From Clostridiaceae bacterium Marseille-Q4149 (GTDB taxonomy: Bacteria > Bacillota > Clostridia > Oscillospirales > Oscillospiraceae), in the NCBI GenBank assembly GCA_018228685.1, contig CP073691.1, positions 62,001 through 126,000 of the forward strand: a stretch of DNA of 64,000 nt. Reading direction: 5' to 3'. The first letter of the stretch is position 1. The number at the start of each line of letters is the position of its first letter. Below are positions 58,155 to 64,000 of this stretch, piece by piece. The position numbers were made by a program, and so were the translations under genes. The notes beneath the pieces are model-generated. The model had not been told where the DNA came from. It worked only from the letters and a program-made list of their open reading frames with translations, and did no database searches.

Positions 58155-58381
58155 AGCAAAGATGCACAGTTTTATCTGTGAATCTTTGACAAATAAGTAG
58201 AATTTTTGCGTTTTTGGGGAAAAACACGGGGGGTGGCATCCTAAGAAACCCGGGAAAAGAACGGCGTTGCATCGAGAAAAGCCTTGCGAACCTCCCGGCA
58301 ATCACTGGTCACTTGGACTTCGCGGGGACGGGAGAGAGGATATCCGCGCACCGTAACCTCCACTGTGCCGGACGGTGTGCG
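58155..58381 (-). promoter_or_regulatory. CRISPR leader
   Basis: 227 bases between the cas2 stop and the first repeat, at the adaptation end. The part nearest the repeat is AT-rich and contains AAAGATGCACAG / CTGTGAATCTTT (58158-58187), an inverted repeat with one mismatch only 3 bases from the repeat, a possible site for Cas1-Cas2 or a host factor. No clear promoter boxes were fixed. Confidence 0.75.
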
Positions 58382-58672
58382 TCAGAGGATCAGGGAATCC
58401 TCCGGCAGATAGGTGCTCTTCGCACCGAAATGCTCTACTTTTTTCTCATATTGCTTCCCCAGATAGTAAAAGCGGAGACTGTCCTTCTCAGGATCCATGA
58501 TGGACAGAAGCTGCGCCTGCAGACGGCGGCATTGCCCTGCGTCCAGCAGACACTCAAACACGGAATTCTGCACCCGCTGTCCATAGTCCACGCACTTTTT
58601 GGCGATCTGCCGCAGGCGCTTGCGCCCGGCGGCGTCCTCAGTGTTTACATCGTATGTGATCAGCACCAGCAT
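58382..58672 (-). CDS. cas2: Cas2 endonuclease subunit of the adaptation complex
   Basis: 96 residues from ATG 58672. Ferredoxin-like core MLVLITYDVNTEDAAGRKRL with the conserved Asp, then QIAKKCVDYGQRVQNSVFEC and LRFYYLGKQYEKKVEHFGAK. Forms Cas1-Cas2 to capture spacers. It starts 4 bases after the cas1 stop. Last gene before the leader. Confidence 0.95.
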   Translation of the reverse strand: MLVLITYDVNTEDAAGRKRLRQIAKKCVDYGQRVQNSVFECLLDAGQCRRLQAQLLSIMDPEKDSLRFYYLGKQYEKKVEHFGAKSTYLPEDSLIL

Positions 58673-58676
58673 AGTG

Positions 58677-59708
58677 TCACTTCCATAAAAACGGCGGATA
58701 GCCGTCCAAGTCGCCGCGGAGGCAGCGAGCCAACAGCAGCGCCTGCACATAGGGGATCATGCCCCAGCTCAGCTTTTCCCCCAGATAGGGGTGGGTCAGT
58801 GTGTCCCGCTTCCGCTCCTGCCAGGTCTTCAGGAATTTCCGGCGTCCGTCATCGGACAGCAGCACCGCGCCGCTGTCCTGCATCTGAAAGTCCTCCGGGC
58901 GCAGCATCCGATTGTTCACGAGGGTCAGCACAAAGCGGTCTGCCATACAGGGGCGCAGCTCCTCCATCAGATCCAGCGCCAACGACTGCCGTCCCGGTCG
59001 GTCGCGGTGGAGGAAGCCCACATAGCTGTCCGGTCCCACGCTTTCCAAGGCGCTGGCACAGTCGTGCGCCAGAAGACTGTAGGCGAAGGACAGCATGGCG
59101 TTTACCCGATCCAGCGGCGGACGGCGGCTTCTGCCGTGGAAGAAAAACGCCTCCTTCCGGTTCAGGAGCATATGGTCGAAGACGCCAAAATACGCGGTGG
59201 CGGCAGCGCCCTCTATTCCACGCAGGGTATCTAAGTCGGCGGCAGCCAGCACCTGTGGCAGCATATCCCGGATGTTGGCAGCGGCGTTTTCCAGTCCGCA
59301 GTCCGCTACGCGGGGCGCGTGATCCCGCAGAGTACGCTGGATGCTGGCGGCACCGTTGCATAGCTTGCCGAAGATCATGGTGCGGGCTATTTCACAGCTG
59401 CGGGCGGGGTCATCGGCGATGCGGTACTGTTCACGACGGAGCAGCACGTTGCCGCTGCTCTCGCCGCAGATGCGGGCAAGGAAACGTCCGTGCGGGGAGC
59501 AGAAGGCCAGACCGATCCCGGCCTCCGCACATTTGCCCATCAGCGCAGGGGAGGCACCGGCGTAGGAGAAGCTGACGATGGCTTGCAGCGTGTGCAGCGG
59601 GTAGCGGGCGATAACTGTCTTATCTCGGCTTGCCAGCACATTTTCCCCCTCCAGCGAGAGGTAAATGTCCTCGGAGGTGACAAATAGCGTGTTGAGAAGC
59701 TGCTTCAT
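58677..59708 (-). CDS. cas1: Cas1 integrase of type I-C
   Basis: 343 residues from ATG 59708; the longer frame to 59999 is the cas4 antisense region. It begins MKQLLNTLFVTSEDIYLSLE. Metal-site residues: Glu in LRGIEGAAATAYFGVF, His in YVGFLHRDRPGRQSLAL and Asp in LDLMEELRPCMADRFV. Length and C-type features match Cas1c. ATGA overlap with cas4. Confidence 0.96.
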   Translation of the reverse strand: MKQLLNTLFVTSEDIYLSLEGENVLASRDKTVIARYPLHTLQAIVSFSYAGASPALMGKCAEAGIGLAFCSPHGRFLARICGESSGNVLLRREQYRIADDPARSCEIARTMIFGKLCNGAASIQRTLRDHAPRVADCGLENAAANIRDMLPQVLAAADLDTLRGIEGAAATAYFGVFDHMLLNRKEAFFFHGRSRRPPLDRVNAMLSFAYSLLAHDCASALESVGPDSYVGFLHRDRPGRQSLALDLMEELRPCMADRFVLTLVNNRMLRPEDFQMQDSGAVLLSDDGRRKFLKTWQERKRDTLTHPYLGEKLSWGMIPYVQALLLARCLRGDLDGYPPFLWK

Positions 59709-60367
59709 GGTGATTCCTCCATGGCCGCCCGGAGATACGCGGAGACGGCTCTGCTTTTCATCAGCTTGGGCAGGCACAGCTCCTTCAAGGAGCAGGCATT
59801 GCAGGATTTGGTGGGCTTGACCTTGGGGGTATAGCCCCGACGGTACAACTCGTGCATCTCCACCAGCAGCTCTCGTACCTCTGCGCGCAGCTCCGGGGTG
59901 AAGGACACCCGCTCCCGTCGGCGGATTTCCCCATAATAGAGTGCGCCCTCGGGGATGTCGCAGCAGAGCATGGACTCCAGGCACATGGCCTGCGCGCATA
60001 GCTGCAGGGTGTCACCGGTGTCCTCGCGGGGGCGGCCCCGCTTGTACTCCACCGGATACGGCTGCCACAGGCCCTCTTTCCCGGAGAGAGGGATTCCCGC
60101 GGCGCCCCGATGGTATTCCAGTACATCGCACTGTCCGGATACACCCAACTCTGCGGAATAGACGCTGACGCCCCGCGTGATGAACCGGTCGCCCCGCCGC
60201 TCCTGAAAGGCCGTGTCGTGGGCATTTTCGTGGAGGATCGCGCCGTCAATGGTGCGGTAGTTTTCCGCCCACTGGTGCTCGATGTGGATCAGCGCCCACC
60301 GCCGCCTGCAAAACCGGAAATGCTGTAAGCCGGAGAGCTGTAGGAAGTCCTCCTCGCTATACGCCAT
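59705..60367 (-). CDS. cas4: Cas4 nuclease, PAM-selecting adaptation factor
   Basis: 220 residues. RecB-like core with VSGQCDVLEYHRG, PYPVEYKRGRPRE (E-x-K) and LQLCAQAMCLESMLCCDIPE; Fe-S cysteines are one near residue 20 (RFCRRR) and three at the C-terminus (CNACSLKELCLP). Cas4 trims prespacers to keep PAM orientation. Overlaps cas7 by 11 bases. Confidence 0.95.
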   Translation of the reverse strand: MAYSEEDFLQLSGLQHFRFCRRRWALIHIEHQWAENYRTIDGAILHENAHDTAFQERRGDRFITRGVSVYSAELGVSGQCDVLEYHRGAAGIPLSGKEGLWQPYPVEYKRGRPREDTGDTLQLCAQAMCLESMLCCDIPEGALYYGEIRRRERVSFTPELRAEVRELLVEMHELYRRGYTPKVKPTKSCNACSLKELCLPKLMKSRAVSAYLRAAMEESP

Positions 60368-61205
60368 CGATCACCTCCGGCTCCAGCCCCGGCAGCGCCT
60401 CCAGCGAGATCACATAGTCGTCTGCGGAGGTGGGGATGGTACCTGCGTCCCGCAGCGCGACCTTGACGGAGCGGTGGACCTTTGCGGAGGAATACTGCCC
60501 GTCCTTGCAGCTGTGCTGCCACCAGAACAGCTTCACCACCTCCATGGAGCCGTCGGGCCGTGCGGAGGAGGCATCATTCACAAAAAGGGTGCGCAGACAT
60601 TCCTTGACCGTGTCGGCGTCCTCCTCGGAGAAGCCGGTCTTTTCCGCCAGCTGGACATTGATGGAGCCCTTGACCTCGTACAGGCCGAAGCGGACAAAGT
60701 GCTTCATGCCCATGGTGTCGGAGGCGCGGTTCTCACCCTTTTCCTTCTTCTCACCATTCACGCTCTTGGTGATCTGGAGGGACTCGATCTCCACGGGGGA
60801 CAGGCTGGACGCCTGATGGATAGAGACGGGGCCGCGCACACCGCAGGAGAAGCCCTTGGCATCCTTGAAGGCAAAGACCTGCCCGAAGGTACGCACGTCC
60901 AGCCACGTTTCGCAGGCGTGCCGGGCATATTCCTCCCGATCCTTGATGCCCTTCATAGCGGCGGAGGCCCGCTCGCTGAGGCTGCCGCAGCCGTCGCTGC
61001 ACCGATCCTCCGACTGAACGAAGATGGGCTCGCCCAGATCCTGCATCCGGTTGCGGATCTTGCGCTTGATGCACACGTCGGAGATCTCACCGAAGCCGTT
61101 CAGGTCGGTGCGGGGGCGATTGCCGTTCAGAGGGTCGCCGTTGCTGTTGGCGTGGGTCACGGAGACCAGTGCCACAAAATCGATCTTGTTTTGCAAGCTG
61201 CTCAT
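60357..61205 (-). CDS. cas7: Cas7 (Csd2) backbone subunit
   Basis: 282 residues. Csd2 landmarks: KIDFVALVSVTHANSNGDPL, NGNRPRTDLNGFGEISDVCI, TWLDVRTFGQVFAF, CGVRGPVSIHQASSLSPVEI and MGMKHFVRFGLYEVKGSINV. Forms the Cascade backbone along the crRNA. Starts just after the cas8c stop. Confidence 0.95.
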   Translation of the reverse strand: MSSLQNKIDFVALVSVTHANSNGDPLNGNRPRTDLNGFGEISDVCIKRKIRNRMQDLGEPIFVQSEDRCSDGCGSLSERASAAMKGIKDREEYARHACETWLDVRTFGQVFAFKDAKGFSCGVRGPVSIHQASSLSPVEIESLQITKSVNGEKKEKGENRASDTMGMKHFVRFGLYEVKGSINVQLAEKTGFSEEDADTVKECLRTLFVNDASSARPDGSMEVVKLFWWQHSCKDGQYSSAKVHRSVKVALRDAGTIPTSADDYVISLEALPGLEPEVIDGV

Positions 61206-62999
61206 TTATTCTTCCCCCTGACTGTTTTCGGTCTTGCCGGATGTGTACAGCGCACTGCGCTGCAGATAGTACCCAAAGAGATAGGTGTCCTTCAGGGCCT
61301 CCTCCTGTTCCGCCTGCGGGAAGGAGGAAATTTCTTGGATGATCTGCTCGATGATGCGGTCGTATTTTGTTCTGGCGCCGGGCTTGAGTTTGGGGTAGTA
61401 CGCCTTTTTCAACTGCTCCCAGATGATCCGGCTGGCGTAGAGTGGACGCTTTGCGAACACGGACTGCATCCGGATCGCGTTGGGTTCTCGCTGTTCATTG
61501 GGGTCATAGGTGTCTCGCTCAAGTTTTTCAAACACGGCCAAAAGCCGTCCATACTGATAGCTGACATCCTTCTTCTGCGGTTCCAGTGCCATGCCCCATT
61601 CCTCCTTGTACCAATCATATTTGTATTTCCGAAGCACCGCGCAGGCGGTGAACAATACCGTTTCCCGCAGGGCGGCGTCCATGATCTGCAGGTTGGACGC
61701 CTTGGCCGCCGCAGCGCGGGCGATATCCGCCGGCATTTTGCCCCGGTCCACCCGGCAGGAGAGCAGCCGCTGTACCTGCTGGCGCATGACGCGCTCGTCC
61801 GTTTCCAGCTTTGTCTGCTTGTCGGAGACGCGCACCGTGCCGAAGGCGCAGTCCGCGATCTGCGAAAGCGAGGGCGACTGTATGCCGAAGGAGGAATGCT
61901 CCCAGCAGCAAAGTGCATCCCAGTTGTGCAGGCGCTCCAGAAAATCAGAGACCGGAAGCTCGCTGTAATAGGTGAGGGAAAGGCGTCCGGATGTGGCGGC
62001 GTCAAAGGCGGCCACCACGGCGCCGGCGTCCCGCGGGATCGTCTCCTGCCAGCCCCGGAGAGTCTCCGACAGCGCCTTTCGGTAGTCGGAGTATTTTATC
62101 TGCTTGGCGGTGCTCCGCCGCAGGAAGGCGGCCTGCGGTTTGGGGATCTCGATGCCCTGCGGATTCCAGCACAGGAAGGTGCGCCCACCGATGAAGACGC
62201 CTTGGGTCGCCGCCAACCAGTGCAGCGCGCTGTGGATCTTCTGCGACGCCTCATAGCTCATGGTCACGGCCTGCGAATCGTCTGTGAAGCGGCCCCGATA
62301 GGTAAAGCCGCTGGTGTCATTGGCGGAGATCAGCTTGGCGTTGGCGCACAGGTTGATGATCTTCTTGGGGTGCTGGCTGGCGGGCGGGGCGTTTTTGCCG
62401 GTAACCATGCAAAACGCGGGCTTCTCAGATTTCGTGGATGCATAGTAGTCGATAAAGGCTTGAAAGAGGCTCTGGTCCTGCCAGCAGGCGGGCGTTTCAT
62501 TTTCCGCGCCTGTCTCTACGCGCCAGCGGACCATCTGCTTTTCCTTGGCGGGAAGCCCCTTTTCGTCCAGGGAGATCACGCCCCGCTGCGCCAGATCTTC
62601 AACAATTGTCCCCCTCTCCACATAGCGGGCGATGGCGGAGAGCTTGGGGAGGCTGTAGGGTGATAGCTCCCAGCGGTGCAGCTGTGTCAGATAGCTTTCA
62701 TATTTGGCGGGATACAGCGGGGAGAGAAACTGGATCTGGTCGCACAGAGGATGTGCGCCGGGGGCTTTGCCGGTTCGCCCCGAGGAGCTCTCCGTCACAG
62801 GGATGATGGTGGCGGCCTGCTCTGCCTCGACGGAGCGGGCGTCCAGCAGATGACCGTCCGCGTCCAGAGTGAGCTCCAGCTCTGCGTTTACGATTTGGTG
62901 CGAAACAGGAACCAGCGGCTCCTTCGCCTTGCCGTAGATGCCGGCGTATTGCGGCGCCATGGCACAGTAGGTGTCATAGGCCTGCTGCATCAGTCCCAT
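61206..62999 (-). CDS. cas8c: Cas8c (Csd1) large subunit
   Basis: 597 residues, typical Csd1 length. The conserved regions include MVRWRVETGAENETPACWQD, CMVTGKNAPPASQHPKKIIN, LISANDTSGFTYRGRFTDDS and the C-terminal KDTYLFGYYLQRSALY. It recognises the PAM and completes Cascade; an internal start gives a small subunit (Cas11c) in known I-C systems, so the C-terminal third may also be made separately. Confidence 0.95.
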   Translation of the reverse strand: MGLMQQAYDTYCAMAPQYAGIYGKAKEPLVPVSHQIVNAELELTLDADGHLLDARSVEAEQAATIIPVTESSSGRTGKAPGAHPLCDQIQFLSPLYPAKYESYLTQLHRWELSPYSLPKLSAIARYVERGTIVEDLAQRGVISLDEKGLPAKEKQMVRWRVETGAENETPACWQDQSLFQAFIDYYASTKSEKPAFCMVTGKNAPPASQHPKKIINLCANAKLISANDTSGFTYRGRFTDDSQAVTMSYEASQKIHSALHWLAATQGVFIGGRTFLCWNPQGIEIPKPQAAFLRRSTAKQIKYSDYRKALSETLRGWQETIPRDAGAVVAAFDAATSGRLSLTYYSELPVSDFLERLHNWDALCCWEHSSFGIQSPSLSQIADCAFGTVRVSDKQTKLETDERVMRQQVQRLLSCRVDRGKMPADIARAAAAKASNLQIMDAALRETVLFTACAVLRKYKYDWYKEEWGMALEPQKKDVSYQYGRLLAVFEKLERDTYDPNEQREPNAIRMQSVFAKRPLYASRIIWEQLKKAYYPKLKPGARTKYDRIIEQIIQEISSFPQAEQEEALKDTYLFGYYLQRSALYTSGKTENSQGEE

Positions 63000-63731
63000 T
63001 TACTCCACCTCCCCAAATTCCCGCAGACCGATAAAATTGCCCTCATCGGCGGAAAAACTCTTCATAGGCATCTCCCGCAGAGGTTTCTGCCCCGGACATT
63101 CCTCCGGCGGGAGAAAGTGGATGACGCCGTTTTTCATGACCGGGTACCAAAACCGGGCGGTCATCCGTCCGCGGGTCGCCTCCGAATAGGCCTCATCCGG
63201 GTAGGTGATACCGTGGTACATCAGCCCGAAGCCCAGCTCCGGCAGATCGTCATAGGCACCTGCGCCGTTTCCGAATACGCAGGGCTCTACATAGCCCTGA
63301 CATTCCCGGGTACCCAGAAAAATGTCCCGCCGCCCGCCCTTTTCGATCATTCGACGGGCAATGCAGTGATGTTTGTTCTCATTTCGGTCGCCGCACAGCT
63401 CCGGACGGTTGTCATTCCACGCAAAGCATGCCCGCACTTGATAGCGGCAGTTTTTCAAATAGGTGTAATAGGCCAGATCGTTGCCGCCGCTGTATTTGAT
63501 GGGGCGGATACCTTTCACCTCGGTCTGAATCGGGTTCATGACCCGCACGTCCATGATCCGCCAGATGAAGGTGGGCTTCCAGTATACGGAGGATAAAATG
63601 CCCTTCAGCGCCTCATAGGTGGGTACCTGATAGCTGCACTTTTCACCGCCCAGACGCATGAGAGGGTCGGAGAAGAGGGCGTAGTCGCCAAATACTTCAA
63701 ATTCTACGATGTTGGGATGTTCCGTTTTCAA
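63000..63731 (-). CDS. cas5c: Cas5c pre-crRNA endonuclease
   Basis: 243 residues. The best start is TTG 63731 with AGGAGG 8 bases upstream. In type I-C it replaces Cas6 and cuts the repeat hairpin. It has YEALKGILSSVYWKPTFIWR with the family Tyr, NENKHHCIARRMIEKGGRRD with Lys-His-His of the active site region, and FLGTRECQGYVEP. Confidence 0.93.
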   Translation of the reverse strand: MKTEHPNIVEFEVFGDYALFSDPLMRLGGEKCSYQVPTYEALKGILSSVYWKPTFIWRIMDVRVMNPIQTEVKGIRPIKYSGGNDLAYYTYLKNCRYQVRACFAWNDNRPELCGDRNENKHHCIARRMIEKGGRRDIFLGTRECQGYVEPCVFGNGAGAYDDLPELGFGLMYHGITYPDEAYSEATRGRMTARFWYPVMKNGVIHFLPPEECPGQKPLREMPMKSFSADEGNFIGLREFGEVE

Positions 63732-63734
63732 TCA

Positions 63735-64000
63735 CTACACCTCCTGAAAATCACGGGTACCGGCCTCCAGAGAAAAACCGGTATGTTCGTTATAAAAGCC
63801 GTCGGACAACAGCAGTATGCCGCCGTCGAACAGAGAGGTCACGGCGCCGAGAGCCTCAAGCCGCTCCAGCTGATAACGGTAGACGCTGACGCAGTAGCCT
63901 TTGGCCTCGTCAATGCAGCCGCGTATGACCGCCCAATCTTTCTGCCCGTAGACCTGAGCGGCGTTTCGTAGCGTGTTTTGCAGCTCGCGCCCTCTTCCGT
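63735..64000 (-). CDS. cas3: Cas3 helicase-nuclease, C-terminal end only (window edge)
   Basis: About 88 residues in frame to the TAG at 63735, e.g. VYGQKDWAVIRGCIDEAKGY, then CVSVYRYQLERLEALGAVTS and the end EAGTRDFQEV. It is the C-terminal domain of Cas3, immediately upstream of cas5c as in type I-C operons. The HD nuclease and helicase lie beyond base 64000. Confidence 0.85.
   Translation of the reverse strand, partial: GRGRELQNTLRNAAQVYGQKDWAVIRGCIDEAKGYCVSVYRYQLERLEALGAVTSLFDGGILLLSDGFYNEHTGFSLEAGTRDFQEV

Noticed and set aside
54570..58200. Several open frames of 84-211 codons across the CRISPR array
   Set aside because: They are translations of the 33-bp repeat (FNPRPPRGGR and similar) and have no ribosome sites.
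60282..62663. 793-codon plus-strand open frame
   Set aside because: It is antisense to cas4, cas7 and cas8c, whose families are certain; GC-rich shadow.

Overview
The window is GC-rich bacterial DNA from the Firmicutes. The gene content and strict Shine-Dalgarno/sigma-A signals point to the Oscillospiraceae (Oscillibacter/Dysosmobacter/Flavonifractor-like gut anaerobes). Supporting points are a SpoVK-like AAA protein, a NusG-domain-II/Gx-transporter cluster, queT behind a probable preQ1-III riboswitch, class B sortase with an SPQTG substrate, and Tn1549/Tn916-type conjugative-element genes. The genus cannot be fixed from the sequence alone.

Layout. 1-7.2 kb is accessory DNA: a conjugative-element helicase cut off inside its Walker A motif, a collagen-like/leucine-rich surface protein without its start, a TnpV gene, and a minus-strand defence-type cluster (XRE regulator, truncated HsdR, DUF2971, TIGR02391). 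7.9-26.6 kb is ordinary chromosome: a regulator-kinase-ABC exporter operon, a TetR gene, an SH3/NlpC-P60 cell-wall hydrolase, small membrane proteins, then rpe, recR, apbE, NusG-II, Gx transporter, AAA protein, lipoprotein, barstar, queT and a CDF metal exporter.

26.6-39.7 kb is an integration hotspot built on tRNA-Arg(CCU). Two degraded mobile elements lie head to tail. Each is bounded by a tRNA 3' end that keeps its own terminator, and TTAGCA motifs cluster near the ends. The first (27.2-31.9 kb) keeps excisionase, replication and relaxase genes, the last fused to an integrase tail. The second (31.85-39.56 kb) carries ANT(6)-type streptomycin adenylyltransferase and nucleoside phosphorylase cargo, integrase, excisionase, a sigma-like factor and a ParA gene fused to a SpaA pilin domain. 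Removing it on paper rejoins two tRNA halves into a perfect 77-nt tRNA-Arg.

39.8-47.4 kb holds an IS481-like element and then chromosome again: radical SAM protein, mutY, tdk, PflA-like enzyme, and an envelope operon of SPQTG peptide, class B sortase and LCP ligase, with a polysaccharide deacetylase opposite. 47.5-54.6 kb is decayed: an adhesin 3' end, a frameshifted radical SAM gene, an internally deleted lipid kinase, a tRNA-Val 3' end, a Phd/Doc toxin-antitoxin pair and two transposase genes.

54.6-64.0 kb is a type I-C CRISPR-Cas locus on the minus strand: cas3 (cut by the window edge), cas5c, cas8c, cas7, cas4, cas1, cas2, a 227-bp leader, then 52 full repeats plus a degenerate terminal repeat. 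An IS481-like deletion derivative flanked by 27-bp direct repeats sits just beyond the trailer end. The number of genes ending abruptly at junctions is striking. It may reflect deletion-driven decay, but some junctions could be assembly artefacts, and each is reported separately.
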